From assembly GCA_022447545.1 (NCBI GenBank), contig JAKVBI010000015.1, forward strand, positions 62,001 to 126,000: a DNA stretch of 64,000 nt, read 5' to 3'. Of the stretch, positions 9,068-21,826 are shown one piece after another (positions within the stretch are counted from its first letter, which is position 1; every line of letters starts with the position of its first letter). The notes under the pieces are model-generated. The model worked only from the letters and a program-made list of their open reading frames with translations, had not been told where the DNA came from and made no database searches. Origin of the DNA: Myxococcota bacterium (lineage in GTDB: Bacteria; Myxococcota_A; UBA9160; SMWR01). The translations under genes were made by a program, and so were the position numbers.

Positions 9068-9146
9068 TACCGGTTCTCCCGATCAGCCGGGCGTCGCCCA
9101 TACGACCGGGAAACGCGGACGCATATGGGGCTGCCCAAGGGCGACC

Positions 9147-9350
9147 TCAGCCGAACGGTCCAGTCTCGGACGGATCCTTGGGCGCCGACGGCTCTTCCGA
9201 GGAACTAGCCACGTCGCCTTCCCGGTGGATATTGTGAGCCGAATCGGGGAGCTCATCGAGGGCGCGCTCGAGTTCCGCCTTGTCGATCCAGCCGCGCCGG
9301 TTCAGCAAACGCCGATCGAGTTTGAGGTGCTCGGTGGTCTTTGCTGCCAT
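9147..9350 (-). CDS. Small hydrophilic protein of unknown function
   Basis: A 67-residue protein that I do not recognise. Residues 1-40 look structured and charged (LDRRLLNRRGWIDKAELERA), the rest is a Ser/Pro/Glu tail. A very good ribosome site (AAGGAGG, 7 bases before ATG) and its position divergent from bamD argue that it is a real gene. No signal peptide and no cysteines. Confidence 0.7.
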   Translation of the reverse strand: MAAKTTEHLKLDRRLLNRRGWIDKAELERALDELPDSAHNIHREGDVASSSEEPSAPKDPSETGPFG

Positions 9351-9468
9351 GACTCGCCTCCTTACCGCCTGTTTGGGCGGCCAACCTTAGCAAATTGACA
9401 GCTTCCCAAGGGCCTCGTAGCTTCAGAGGCCCCCGAGACGAGCGAGACACCACACCCCGGAGGCGGGT

Positions 9469-10251
9469 TTGAAGACACACTGGCTGGTGGCTTCGGTGCT
9501 GACGTCCCTCATGGTTCTGCTCTGCGGCTGTTCGAAACCGGATCCCAGTTTCGAAGATGTGCCCCCTGCAAAGGATCTCTATGAGAAAGGCCTGAAGATC
9601 CTCGAGGGAGGCACCCTCCTCTACGTGATCCCGAGGGTGAACTACTCCGATGCCATCGAGACCTTTCAAACCATCATCGACAATTACCCATACAGTGACT
9701 ATGCGGTGCTCTCGGAACTCCGCATCGCGGATGCCTACTTCGACCAGGACAAGTACGAAGAGGCGCTCTCCTACTATCGCGACTTCGGTGACCTCCACCC
9801 CCAAAACGAAAAAGTCCCCTATACGCTCTATCGTGCCGCGCTTTGCCACGAGCGCCGAATGAAATCACCGAACCGGGACCAGACGGCGACGCGCGATGCA
9901 TTGGTCTACCTGGACCGGCTCATCTACTCGTATCCACACTCGGAATACACGCTGAAAGCGGAAGAATTGTGGCGAGCACTTCGACTCCAGCTCGGCGAAC
10001 AGATCATGGGGATCGCCGACTTTTATCTGGGGCGGGAAGAGTTCGAGTCGGCGGCCGCACGCTACCGCTCATTGCTCAACGAGTACCCCGGTCTCGGCCT
10101 CGATGCGATGGCTCTGTACCGGTTGGGTAGGTGCTACCTCGAAATGAATCGGAACGAAGAAGCAGGCCGGATTTTCCAAGCGATCGTACAGAACTATTAC
10201 GACACCGACGCTGCTCGCGAAGCGGAACAGATGCTCGCTCGCGAACAGTAA
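9469..10251 (+). CDS. bamD: Outer membrane assembly lipoprotein BamD
   Basis: Lipoprotein of the BAM complex that inserts beta-barrel proteins in the outer membrane. The signal peptide ends in a lipobox with Cys21 (LLCGC). The rest is TPR-like repeats, e.g. YSDAIETFQTIIDNYPYSDY, a typical BamD pattern of alpha-helical hairpins. Length 260. TTG start with GGAGG five to six bases upstream; no better start nearby. Convergent with the next gene, 6 bases away. Confidence 0.9.
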   Translation: MKTHWLVASVLTSLMVLLCGCSKPDPSFEDVPPAKDLYEKGLKILEGGTLLYVIPRVNYSDAIETFQTIIDNYPYSDYAVLSELRIADAYFDQDKYEEALSYYRDFGDLHPQNEKVPYTLYRAALCHERRMKSPNRDQTATRDALVYLDRLIYSYPHSEYTLKAEELWRALRLQLGEQIMGIADFYLGREEFESAAARYRSLLNEYPGLGLDAMALYRLGRCYLEMNRNEEAGRIFQAIVQNYYDTDAAREAEQMLAREQ

Positions 10252-10257
10252 CGGCAC

Positions 10258-11847
10258 CTAACGCCGAAGATCCCGAAGAACCTCCAGCGCTGCATTTCGA
10301 CCACAGGCTCCCATCACGCCCCCTCCTGGATGCGTCCCGGCACCGCAAAGGTAAAGGCCAGCGATCGGAGTTCGATGCGGTGTCCAACCCGCGATCGGGC
10401 GCATGAACAGAAGCCGGTCGAGGGTCATCGCACCGTGGAAGATGTTGCCCCCGGTCAGGCCAAAGATGCGCTGGAGGTCCCTCGGTGCGAGAACTTCGTG
10501 GTGCAACACACTGTCAGAGAATCCTGGAGCCACCTCCTCGACCAGGCCGAAAACACGATGGACGAAGGCGTCTAGGTCGCGCGGATCGCAAGGTTGTGCC
10601 GGAGATTCGAGAGGAACGTACTGGACGAACATGGACGCCACGTGCCGTCCCGGTGGCGCAAGCGTGGCGTCGAGGGCGGACGGAAGGGTCAACTCCACCA
10701 TGGGACGCTCGGGAAAGTGCCCGTGGTCTGCCTCGTCGAAGGCAGCGTCGAGTTGGTCGAGGCTGGTCGCCCCCAGGTGAATCGTCGCCGAGTGCTCGGG
10801 ACCGATGGCTGCCTCTGGCCGGCACAGGAAGCGCGGCAACCGGTCCAAGGCCAGATTGATCTTCAGACTCGGACTCCGAAAGTCCATCGCGTTCAATTCG
10901 CGGACCGCAGAGTTCGGAAGTTCACCTGCGCCCACCAGGCCCAGCAGTGTGCGATGGGGATCGGCCCCTGACACCACAGTGGTCGCCTCCACCACCGAGC
11001 CATCCTCCAGGGTCACACCGCCGACACGACCGTCGGCCACATCGATGGAAGCCACCGGGACTCCCGTTCGAATCGACGCTCCGGCCTCTCGCGCCGCCGA
11101 GGCGATGCTTTCCGAAAGTGCACCCATGCCTCCCTGGACGTAGGCCCAGACACCGCGTTCGCCATGGGTCTCACCCATCACATGATGGAACAGCACGTAG
11201 CCCGTTCCTGGGGAGGAAGGAGAAGCCCAGGCGCCGATGACCGCATCCGTGGCCAGGGTTCCACGTAGGGGCTCACTCTCGAACCACCCCTCGAGGGCTG
11301 GCCGTGCGGGCCCCAGCAGCAACGAGAGCACCCTTGCCAGGTCCCCTCGCATGCCCAGGGCACCTCGCACCATCCGTCCCAGTCGGGCCAGGTCCCGCCA
11401 GCGCAGCCGGGCCGGATCGGGCACTGGCTCGTCCAGCAACGGCTCGAGCACCCGAGCGGCTCCATCGAGGAACTGCTCGTACTCGGCCCAACGATTGGCA
11501 TCGCGTTGCGAGAAATGAGAGATCTGCTCTCGGTTGGCGCTTGGGTCGGACCCCAGTAGCAGACCTTCGCCATCCGGAAGGGGCGTGAAGGAGGATGGAT
11601 CCCTGCGCAGGAGTCGCAGACCGCGTTTCTCGAGTGCCAGCTCGCGGATCACGGCAGGCCGCAAGAGACCCGCCACATACGCGGCCCGTGACACCCGATA
11701 GCCGGGCCACAGTTCCTCGGTCACGCAGGCTCCACCTACCTGGTCCCGCGCCTCCAGAACGGTGGTGGAAAATCCCGCACGTGCCAGATAGGCGGCCGCG
11801 ACCAGCCCGTTGTGTCCCGCGCCCACGATGGCGATATCGCTGCGCAC
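10258..11847 (-). CDS. Phytoene dehydrogenase-like FAD oxidoreductase
   Basis: FAD-dependent amine oxidase/phytoene desaturase superfamily protein. The dinucleotide-binding fold opens the protein (DIAIVGAGHNGLVAAAYLAR, then EARDQVGGAC) and the C-terminal FAD contact is HPGGGVMGACGRNAA. Length 529. The substrate is unknown; relatives include bacterial homologues of animal PYROXD2 and carotenoid desaturases. There are no other carotenoid genes here, so a carotenoid role is unproven. GTG start at 11847 is only 35 bases from the divergent cvpA start. Confidence 0.85.
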   Translation of the reverse strand: MRSDIAIVGAGHNGLVAAAYLARAGFSTTVLEARDQVGGACVTEELWPGYRVSRAAYVAGLLRPAVIRELALEKRGLRLLRRDPSSFTPLPDGEGLLLGSDPSANREQISHFSQRDANRWAEYEQFLDGAARVLEPLLDEPVPDPARLRWRDLARLGRMVRGALGMRGDLARVLSLLLGPARPALEGWFESEPLRGTLATDAVIGAWASPSSPGTGYVLFHHVMGETHGERGVWAYVQGGMGALSESIASAAREAGASIRTGVPVASIDVADGRVGGVTLEDGSVVEATTVVSGADPHRTLLGLVGAGELPNSAVRELNAMDFRSPSLKINLALDRLPRFLCRPEAAIGPEHSATIHLGATSLDQLDAAFDEADHGHFPERPMVELTLPSALDATLAPPGRHVASMFVQYVPLESPAQPCDPRDLDAFVHRVFGLVEEVAPGFSDSVLHHEVLAPRDLQRIFGLTGGNIFHGAMTLDRLLFMRPIAGWTPHRTPIAGLYLCGAGTHPGGGVMGACGRNAALEVLRDLRR

Positions 11848-11882
11848 GAAGGAGCATTGTAGACTCTCCTGGGGGTGAATTC

Positions 11883-12386
11883 GTGACGGGCGTCGACCTG
11901 CTGGCACTAGGTGTACTCTGTCTCGCGCTCCTGCGCGGTCTGTTCATCGGTCTGGTCCGAGAAGCCTTCTCTCTGGGGGGAATCGCAGCCGCGTGCATCA
12001 TGACGCGACTGTTCGCTGCCCCGCTGGGGGAATGGATCACCGAAGTCGGGCGTGGGAGCCTCCCTCCGTCGGCTGGGCCGTGGATCGCTGGTGGGATTCT
12101 CGTAATCGCGAGCCTTGTCGTCGTCGCTCTGGTAGGCCGTGGGTTGCGCAAAGGCCTGAAGGCCGTGGGACTCGGATGGGCGGACCGAATGGGCGGTGCC
12201 CTGCTCGGCACGGCCGAGGGGATGGTGGCAGTGGCCGTCGCCCTATTCTTGGCCACGTCCTTGTTGGGACGCGACCACCTGGCGCTTCGAGATTCCCACA
12301 GCCTCGCTCTTTTGGAGCAAGTCGAAGTCCTCGCTCGAAAACAGGACTGGAAATCGATCGACGTAGCCGCTCCGCCGCCGCTGTAG
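11883..12386 (+). CDS. cvpA: CvpA family membrane protein
   Basis: A 167-residue inner membrane protein with four hydrophobic segments. It opens with VDLLALGVLCLALLRGLFIG and continues with the charged LVREAFSLGG, the usual CvpA N-terminus. The family is linked to colicin V secretion and envelope stress, but the molecular role is unclear. GTG start with GGGG upstream. Divergent from the FAD oxidoreductase. Confidence 0.85.
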   Translation: MTGVDLLALGVLCLALLRGLFIGLVREAFSLGGIAAACIMTRLFAAPLGEWITEVGRGSLPPSAGPWIAGGILVIASLVVVALVGRGLRKGLKAVGLGWADRMGGALLGTAEGMVAVAVALFLATSLLGRDHLALRDSHSLALLEQVEVLARKQDWKSIDVAAPPPL

Positions 12387-12409
12387 AGCCAGCCAACTCG
12401 GTGAAAAAA

Positions 12410-14437
12410 CTACGGATCGGTCCAACGACCCCGGTCCCGAATCAGGCCGATCAGGCGTTCGTCGGAATCGGCCTGTGGAACCTTTCGCTCCACGAGTTCC
12501 TTCCCGACGTACAGGTCAACGACCCCTGGTCCCGAGCCGACGTATCCAAAGTCGGCGTCGGCCATCTCGCCGGGCCCATTCACGATACAGCCCATGACAG
12601 CGATCTTGACCCCGCGCAGGTGTTCGGTTTGAGCCTTGATCCGTGCCGTGGTCTCTTCGAGGTCGAACAAAGTGCGACCGCAGGAAGGACAAGAGATGTA
12701 CTCGGTCCAGGAGGTCCGCTGTCGAGCCCCCTGCAGAACTCGGTACGCCAGCGACAAAGCCCGCCCAGGGGTTTCGGCGTTTGCAATGGCCACGGCGTCG
12801 CCCAGTCCGTCGCAAAGAAGGGCCCCAAAGGCGACGGATGCATCAAGCAGATGACGATTCTCCTCGACTTCGGGTGCGGCTCGATGACGCAGAACGAGGG
12901 GGATGTCTGCGCCTCCGCACTCGCGCAAGGCCGTCACGGCCAGGCGCGCTGCTTGCACCGTGCAATCCGCGTCCACGGAAAGCATGAAATCCTCGAGTTT
13001 TGAGGAACGAATCACTGCTACGGCTCGCTCGAGCAGTTGGGGAATGTCCTCGACGCAACCACGCAGGCTCCACTCGATTCGGGTGCCCGCACGCGCCGCG
13101 AGTTCGGCCACGGATGCCAATTCACCGTCATCGACGAGAGAGCCAATGGGCACGACAAGTCGGTCGGCTCGATCGATGCAGGGCGGCACAAATGCAACCT
13201 CGGCACGGACGGCGAGTGGCGCGTGGACCCCCTGTTCGGCCAAAGCTGTCACGAAGGGCTGGATGAATTCACTCGCACCCGGGTCCACCACATCGACCAG
13301 CAGCCCCTCGCACACCAATTCGGGAAATTGCGCCAACGAGTGTGCGATCTCGGCTGCCGCGGTAACCACCTGATGGGGAATCGGTCCCAACTCGACTTCT
13401 ACACGCACCGGGTTGGCGCCACCGATTTCGTACCCCTCTCGCCCGACGCTGTGGGTCGTACGTCGTTCGTGAGCGTAGGGATCTGCAACAAAATCCGTTC
13501 GGCTGTCCTCGAAAACTGGACGTACGTTGGACCCGTTCGCGACGGAGAAATCACGTGCAAGCACTTGCGCTACGGGGATTTCGTTGACGGGGTCCTCGGT
13601 GAGCGATACACGAAGAGTATCTCCGAGCCCATCGAGCAAGAGAGACCCAATCCCGATGGCACTCTTGATCCGCCCGTCTTCCCCGTCGCCGGCTTCGGTC
13701 ACCCCCAAGTGAAACGGATAGGCGCGATCGAGCCCGCCGCGCTCCGACAAGCGAGAAGCCAGTAGTCGATACGCTTGAATGGCAACCTGTGCGTTGCTCG
13801 ACTTCATGCTGAAGACGATGTCGAAATAGTTTTCATCCTCGCAGACATCAAGGAACTCGAGGGCGCTTTCCACCATGCCCCGAGGGCTATCTCCGAAGCG
13901 GTTCATGATCCGATCCGCCAGCGACCCGTGGTTCGTCCCAATACGCATGGCCCGCCCCAACTCGCGACAGCGTCGCACCAAGGGGCGAAAGCGCTCGGCC
14001 ACGCGCTCGAGTTCTTCTCGGTACTGCGAATCGGTGTATTCGCGCACCTCGAACTTCTTCTTGTCCGCGTAGTTTCCGGGGTTGATTCGGACTTTCTCGA
14101 CATGCTCGGCAGCGACGAGGGCGGCGTTGGGCGTGTAGTGGATGTCCGCGACGAGTGGAACGTGTATTCCCCGCCGCACCATTTCGCGCTTGATCGGCTC
14201 CAGATTCTCGGCTTCGCGAATGGACGGAGCGGTGATGCGAACGATCTCACAGCCCGCTGCGGCGAGGCGTTCAGCCTGATCGACCGTGGCTTCGGTATCC
14301 AGAGTATTGGTGGTTGTCATGGATTGAACCCGGACAGGGTTCTCACCCCCGATCCCCACGCCTCCCACGCGCACCTCTCGAGTCGGCCGTCGTGAGGCGG
14401 CATAGGGGTTCACCACATACGGAGCCCTCGAGTCCAA
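12410..14437 (-). CDS. ispG: (E)-4-hydroxy-3-methylbut-2-enyl-diphosphate synthase, long form
   Basis: Iron-sulfur enzyme of the MEP pathway that converts MEcPP to HMBPP. It has the TIM-barrel N-terminal domain (VRVQSMTTTNTLDTEATVDQ) and a C-terminal [4Fe-4S] domain with CPSCGR and MGCIVNGPGE, which supply three Cys and one Glu ligand. At 675 residues it has the extra central domain (about 300-560) known from plant, Chlamydia and Bacteroidetes enzymes, in contrast to the about 370 residues of E. coli IspG. TTG start with GGAGG overlapping the alaS end, 2 bases downstream of alaS. Confidence 0.95.
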   Translation of the reverse strand: MDSRAPYVVNPYAASRRPTREVRVGGVGIGGENPVRVQSMTTTNTLDTEATVDQAERLAAAGCEIVRITAPSIREAENLEPIKREMVRRGIHVPLVADIHYTPNAALVAAEHVEKVRINPGNYADKKKFEVREYTDSQYREELERVAERFRPLVRRCRELGRAMRIGTNHGSLADRIMNRFGDSPRGMVESALEFLDVCEDENYFDIVFSMKSSNAQVAIQAYRLLASRLSERGGLDRAYPFHLGVTEAGDGEDGRIKSAIGIGSLLLDGLGDTLRVSLTEDPVNEIPVAQVLARDFSVANGSNVRPVFEDSRTDFVADPYAHERRTTHSVGREGYEIGGANPVRVEVELGPIPHQVVTAAAEIAHSLAQFPELVCEGLLVDVVDPGASEFIQPFVTALAEQGVHAPLAVRAEVAFVPPCIDRADRLVVPIGSLVDDGELASVAELAARAGTRIEWSLRGCVEDIPQLLERAVAVIRSSKLEDFMLSVDADCTVQAARLAVTALRECGGADIPLVLRHRAAPEVEENRHLLDASVAFGALLCDGLGDAVAIANAETPGRALSLAYRVLQGARQRTSWTEYISCPSCGRTLFDLEETTARIKAQTEHLRGVKIAVMGCIVNGPGEMADADFGYVGSGPGVVDLYVGKELVERKVPQADSDERLIGLIRDRGRWTDP

Positions 14438-14439
14438 GT

Positions 14440-17076
<2,637 letters not shown>

Positions 17077-17271
17077 AAGAATCCTCCGGGGGCCTGATTG
17101 AATTCGAACCGTAGCCACCCGCCGTTCACCAACCGCACTCGAATCCAACGACTCAGGTGGGAGTCCGTCAGCCGCGAATATACCGGAGGGGTCTGAGGGC
17201 TGCCGCCGGGGAAAGCAGCTCCCCAGGGTCCCTCGTTGCAGCCCCAGATGGGCACTGGGTACGGCGTTGAA

Positions 17272-18441
17272 TCAGAACCTCTCGACGAAATTTGACTCGG
17301 AAGATTTTTCGTCGAGATCAGTCTCTCCATCACTGACACCCTCAAAATCGTCCCAGTGACCGTCCGAGGTCGAAGCGATGCCGCGCGATCGGAGCGCAAA
17401 ATCATCGGGGTTCGACACGTGCTTCAGGGCCTCGTCGTAACTGACCAAACCACTGTTGACGTGAGCCATGAGCGACTGGTCGAAGGTCTGCATCCCATAG
17501 GTGGTGTAACCGGTGGAGATCGCCTCACGCAGCTCGCTCGTGGCATTCGGGTCGGCGATGCACTCACGGACCCGAGCCGTGGAAATCAGCACCTCCAGGG
17601 CGGGCACACGCCCTTTGCCATCCGCACGAGGCACGAGTCGTTGAGAGACGACGGCTTTCAGAATCGACGCCAACTGAACCCGAACCTGGTTCTGCTGATG
17701 GGGAGGAAAGACGGAGATGATTCGATGGATGGTCTCCACGGCGTCGACGGTGTGCAGCGTGCTCATCACGAGATGGCCCGTCTCTGCTGCGGTGATCGCC
17801 GTTTCGATGGTTTCGAAATCGCGCATCTCTCCCACCAGAATCACATCCGGATCCTGGCGCAACGCGGCACGCAGTGCGGCCGCGAAACCATGAGTGTCGA
17901 CCCCAATTTCTCGCTGATTGACGATGGAGCGACGGTCACGAATCAGGAACTCGATGGGGTCCTCAATGGTCATGATGTGACACGTTCGATTCATGTTGAT
18001 GTGCTCGATCATCGAAGCCAGTGTCGTGGATTTTCCTGAGCCGGTCGTTCCAGTCACCAGCACGAGGCCACGCTGCTCCATGGCAATACTCTCGACGGCC
18101 TGCGGCAAGTGAAGTTGTTCGATGGGCAGGACATCGAATGGAATGACCCGAAAGACGATTCCCACGCTGCTGCGCTGCTGAAAGACGTTGATCCGGAAGC
18201 GCCCCAACCCAGACACGCCGTAGGCGAGATCGACTTCTCGGGTCTCGTCGAAACGAGCTTTCTGGACCGGCGACATGATGGACAGAGCCATCTGTTTGAC
18301 GTCGTCGGGGTCCAGGCGATCGGCGTTCTTCAGAGGTACGAGTGCGCCATCGACTCGAAACATCGGAGGCAGACCCGGCTTGATGTGAATGTCCGATGCT
18401 CCGCCCTTGAGAGCCACCTTCAGGATCTCGTTCAACTCCAC
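17272..18441 (-). CDS. pilT: Type IV pilus retraction ATPase PilT
   Basis: Hexameric motor that depolymerises type IV pili for twitching motility. PAS-like N-terminal domain (1-110), Walker A GTTGSGKST (131-139), Asp box and Walker B (DPDVILVGEMRD), and His box HLVMSTLHT. The usual C-terminal AIRNLIREGK motif is altered, but the domain is present (LREAISTGYTTYGMQTFDQS). The protein has a 30-residue acidic tail. Length 389. GTG start with GGAGG eight bases upstream. No other pilus genes are in the window. Confidence 0.93.
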   Translation of the reverse strand: MELNEILKVALKGGASDIHIKPGLPPMFRVDGALVPLKNADRLDPDDVKQMALSIMSPVQKARFDETREVDLAYGVSGLGRFRINVFQQRSSVGIVFRVIPFDVLPIEQLHLPQAVESIAMEQRGLVLVTGTTGSGKSTTLASMIEHINMNRTCHIMTIEDPIEFLIRDRRSIVNQREIGVDTHGFAAALRAALRQDPDVILVGEMRDFETIETAITAAETGHLVMSTLHTVDAVETIHRIISVFPPHQQNQVRVQLASILKAVVSQRLVPRADGKGRVPALEVLISTARVRECIADPNATSELREAISTGYTTYGMQTFDQSLMAHVNSGLVSYDEALKHVSNPDDFALRSRGIASTSDGHWDDFEGVSDGETDLDEKSSESNFVERF

Positions 18442-18642
18442 ACCCGATCCCTCCTTCGGATCCGCGAATCTGCGGGTCGACAGAGGTTTCTTCGACCGGG
18501 TGGTCGCCGGGCTTGAGACAATCGGCGCTCCCGAAAGGCCGGAAAAGGCGCCTTGAGACTGGGAGTTGCGAGCGCGTCTGCACCTGGTGGCAGAGCGCGC
18601 GGGGCGGCCCCATCATGAGCCCGCCCCGCTCATTGGCTCCTG

Positions 18643-19728
18643 CTATTCCGCCTCGTCGCCAGGCGCCTCAGTGTCCGAGGCCAACTCCGCAGGCACAGGC
18701 CGCTTGAGGCCGTTGGCCGCATAGACAGCTTCGGCGATACGCTCGCGGACATCGATGTTTTCGACCAGGAAGCGGCGAGCATTCTCACGCCCCTGACCGA
18801 TCCGCTCATCCTCGAACGAGTACCAGGCCCCGCTTTTCTCCACGATTCCGGCCTCGGCTCCAAGGTCGAGCAGATCTCCCTCGACCGAGATCCCGTGGTT
18901 GTAGAGGATGTCGAATTCCGCCTGTCGGAAGGGAGGTGCCACCTTGTTCTTGACGACCTTCACACGCGTTCGGTTGCCAACCACCTCGTCTCCGTCCTTC
19001 AGCGCTGCGATTCGCCTCACGTCGAGCCGCACCGAGGAGTAGAACTTCAGGGCATTCCCCCCGGTCGTGGTCTCAGGGTTGCCGAACATCACACCGATTT
19101 TCATTCGGATCTGGTTGATGAAAATCACCGTGGAGTTCGACTTCGCAACGGTACTGGTCAGCTTGCGCAGGGCCTGACTCATGAGTCGGGCCTGCAACCC
19201 GACGTGGTGGTCTCCCATTTCACCTTCGATCTCTGCCCGCGGCGTCAGGGCCGCCACGGAATCCACCACGACCACGTCGATCGCTCCGGAGCGCAGAAGC
19301 ACGTCCACGATCTCGAGAGCCTGCTCTCCGGTATCCGGTTGGGACACCAGGAGTTCCTCAATGTTGACTCCGATGCGTCGCGCGTATCCCACATCCAGAG
19401 CGTGTTCCGCATCCACGAAGGCTGCGACCCCCCCGAGTTTTTGCACTTCGCTCACGGCGTGGAGAGACAAGGTTGTCTTTCCGCTCGACTCCGGTCCGTA
19501 GATCTCCACCACGCGACCTCGAGGCAAACCGCCGATCCCGAGGGCGAGATCGATACTCGGCGAACCACTGGAAAAGGATTGAATCTCGTGATTGACCCCA
19601 TCCGCAGTCATGGTGAGGATCGATCCCTTGCCGAACTGCTTTTCGATGGTGGAAACCGCCAGGGCCACAGCCTCCTTCTTGCTGTCCTCCGGCGCGGGTC
19701 CGTTACTTCGTGTCTTCTTCGCTGCCAT
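18643..19728 (-). CDS. recA: Recombinase RecA
   Basis: Strand-exchange protein for recombination and SOS induction. Walker A GPESSGKT (78-85), the conserved FGKGSI N-terminus, L1/L2 loops ([33 protein letters not shown]) and an acidic C-terminus ending GDEAE. Length 361. ATG 19728 with GAGGAGG upstream. It is the fourth gene of pgpA-cinA-thpR-recA, an order shared with many bacteria where cinA precedes recA. Confidence 0.98.
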   Translation of the reverse strand: MAAKKTRSNGPAPEDSKKEAVALAVSTIEKQFGKGSILTMTADGVNHEIQSFSSGSPSIDLALGIGGLPRGRVVEIYGPESSGKTTLSLHAVSEVQKLGGVAAFVDAEHALDVGYARRIGVNIEELLVSQPDTGEQALEIVDVLLRSGAIDVVVVDSVAALTPRAEIEGEMGDHHVGLQARLMSQALRKLTSTVAKSNSTVIFINQIRMKIGVMFGNPETTTGGNALKFYSSVRLDVRRIAALKDGDEVVGNRTRVKVVKNKVAPPFRQAEFDILYNHGISVEGDLLDLGAEAGIVEKSGAWYSFEDERIGQGRENARRFLVENIDVRERIAEAVYAANGLKRPVPAELASDTEAPGDEAE

Positions 19729-19780
19729 GTCTCGTCCTCCTCGGATTGAATGGGGTTGAAAGCGGAACTGATGGTCTTCC

Positions 19781-20440
19781 TCAACCAACGAGCGCAATTC
19801 GCTCGAGCACCTCGTAACGCGCAGCTCGTCCACGGGACGACAAATGGCTGCGGTAGAGCAACGTTTCGGTTACCTGGACGCGCTCTGCCGAGCGGAGGCC
19901 ACCCGTGGCCAGAGTCTCCCCCTCGGCCCGGCGACCTGCACCCAGACCAATGGACCGCGCCGATCGACCTCGACGGATGCGCGCCAGCGTCAAATGAGCT
20001 CGAAAACGACGCTCTTCGGGATCGAGCCCCGCTGCCCGCACCCCCGCCTCCACTGCACTGGCGAGTTCGTCGAGAGGCTCCGCCGGCACGACCTCCAGAG
20101 CAATGACACGCGGGCGACGAGGTGAGGGGAAACCGGTCACCTCGCCCAGCAGCATTTCGAAGGGCCCGATACCAGCGACCGAATCACGAACGGCAGCGAC
20201 CACACCCGGCACGATCTGCCACTCGATCTCTCCCAGAAAGCGCAACGTCACGTGATAATTTTCCGGCCGCACCCAGCGCGCGTTGCCGGCCCCGGATTCT
20301 CGACGCAGAGCCACGCTTCGATCTCGTGCCGCTCGCCAAGCCGCATCGTCGAGATCGATACCGAAGAAAGCGCGTAGGGTCTCCTGATCGGCACGCAGCC
20401 CTCGGTTGGCTCCATCCAGTGTTTCATCCGCTCGGTCCAA
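19781..20440 (-). CDS. thpR: RNA 2',3'-cyclic phosphodiesterase (LigT/ThpR)
   Basis: 2H phosphoesterase that opens 2',3'-cyclic phosphate RNA ends. The two HxTx motifs are YHVTLRFLG and RAHLTLARI. Length 219. Starts at TTG 20440 with AAGGG upstream, 51 bases after the cinA stop. The cinA-thpR-recA order is common. The biological role of these enzymes in bacteria is poorly defined. Confidence 0.9.
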   Translation of the reverse strand: MDRADETLDGANRGLRADQETLRAFFGIDLDDAAWRAARDRSVALRRESGAGNARWVRPENYHVTLRFLGEIEWQIVPGVVAAVRDSVAGIGPFEMLLGEVTGFPSPRRPRVIALEVVPAEPLDELASAVEAGVRAAGLDPEERRFRAHLTLARIRRGRSARSIGLGAGRRAEGETLATGGLRSAERVQVTETLLYRSHLSSRGRAARYEVLERIALVG

Positions 20441-20491
20441 TGGTTGCCCTTCACTCCCTCAATCCCTCGTTCCGCTCCTCGAACCTTTGCA

Positions 20492-21826
20492 TCAGTTGGC
20501 GGGAGGCCCACTCCCCCCTCGGGAGCGAAGCAGGGTGGGCCCCACCAACTCGACCCCGAGGAGGGCTCTACGTACCCAGTCGAAGGCGGTTTGAGCGGTG
20601 ATCTGTCGGTACCTCGCGCGGTCGAGAGGAAACACGAAGGACCCCGAATGGGTCTCGGTAGCCTGAGCAAGTGCAATGTATGCCGCACCGTCGGGAGCTG
20701 AGTCCGACGAGTCCGTGCTCCCCCCGGTCCACGGCACACCACAGGTCGCAACCGCCAGGTCCGAGCCGAAGACTTCTCGGGCACGCTCAGCCATGGCCCG
20801 TGCCACGGGCTCAGACACTGCACCGTGACGCTCAACGAGTTCATCATCGACACTCAGCTGCCGAGCCAACCTTTCCCCCCTGGAAGCCACCATCCCTCCG
20901 CCGAAAACACCTTCGGAGCCCTCCAGGCCCGTCAATTCCTGGGCGAGAAGCCCCCCCGTACACTGCTCTGCCAAAGCGATCGTCCAGCTCTGCCCCGTTC
21001 GCTCGGCGCGTTGATTGAGCAGACCTACCACCACGGCGGGTAGCGTCTCGTCGCCCTCGGAATAGACGAGGGGACCGAGACGTTCGCGAATTGCATCACA
21101 GACCTGAGCGAGCAGGCGATCCGCTTCCTCGGCACTCGCGGCCCGCGCCAGAGGCCGCAAATAATTGTCGGGGAAAGACGTGCGAAACCCGAGCACGACG
21201 TCACCAGTGGCTGCGATGTCCGAGAGTTCCTCGTCGAGGCTCGATTCTCCCATACCGAAAGTTCGCAACAGGGCTGCACGCACCACCTGGCCCTCGCCCA
21301 TTCGATCGCTGAGACGCGGCAGGACCTGTTCGTCCATCATCCGGTAGAGCTCTCGCGGCACACCCGGCATGCAGAAGAAGCATGCTCGCCCCTCCTGCAG
21401 CATGAATCCAGGCGCTGTTCCGATGGGATTCGGGAGCACCTCGGCTCCTGCCGGAAACCAGGCCTGCTTCTCGTTGTTGGCCGCCATCTCGCGCCCCACG
21501 TTGCGGAAGAAGGCGTGGAGTGCCTCGAGCGATTCCTCGTGCAACACCAACTCATGCCCGAAGGTCTCCGCCAACAGTTCACAGGTCAAATCGTCACGCG
21601 TGGGCCCCAGGCCACCCGAAACCAACACAACATCGCTGCGCTCGGCCGCTCGGAGCAGGGCGTCCCTCATGTCATCGGGGTCGTCGCAGACCGAGGTGTG
21701 AAAACGGGTTTCGATGTCCAGACCCAGCAATCGGTCCGAAAGGAACGACTTGTTGGAGTCGACGATCTCACCGCGCAACAACTCATCTCCGATCGTGAGG
21801 ACTTCCGCTTTCACGCTGCGACCCAA
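20492..21826 (-). CDS. cinA: CinA-like protein, deamidase domain degenerate
   Basis: Two-domain CinA. The N-terminal MoaB/CinA domain (1-170; LTIGDELLRGEIVDSN, SGGLGPTRDDLT) belongs to the pyrophosphatase family acting on ADP-ribose and NAD derivatives. The C-terminal domain (about 265-435) is the PncC NMN deamidase fold. Its usual AESCTGG motif reads AEQCTGG (Gln288 in place of the catalytic Ser). The usual Y-x4-K in the following strand reads S315 and L320, and GIAGPGG has become GVPWTGG. The deamidase half is therefore probably inactive. Length 444 is somewhat longer than usual. Overlaps pgpA by 16 bases. Confidence 0.9.
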   Translation of the reverse strand: MGRSVKAEVLTIGDELLRGEIVDSNKSFLSDRLLGLDIETRFHTSVCDDPDDMRDALLRAAERSDVVLVSGGLGPTRDDLTCELLAETFGHELVLHEESLEALHAFFRNVGREMAANNEKQAWFPAGAEVLPNPIGTAPGFMLQEGRACFFCMPGVPRELYRMMDEQVLPRLSDRMGEGQVVRAALLRTFGMGESSLDEELSDIAATGDVVLGFRTSFPDNYLRPLARAASAEEADRLLAQVCDAIRERLGPLVYSEGDETLPAVVVGLLNQRAERTGQSWTIALAEQCTGGLLAQELTGLEGSEGVFGGGMVASRGERLARQLSVDDELVERHGAVSEPVARAMAERAREVFGSDLAVATCGVPWTGGSTDSSDSAPDGAAYIALAQATETHSGSFVFPLDRARYRQITAQTAFDWVRRALLGVELVGPTLLRSRGGSGPPAN

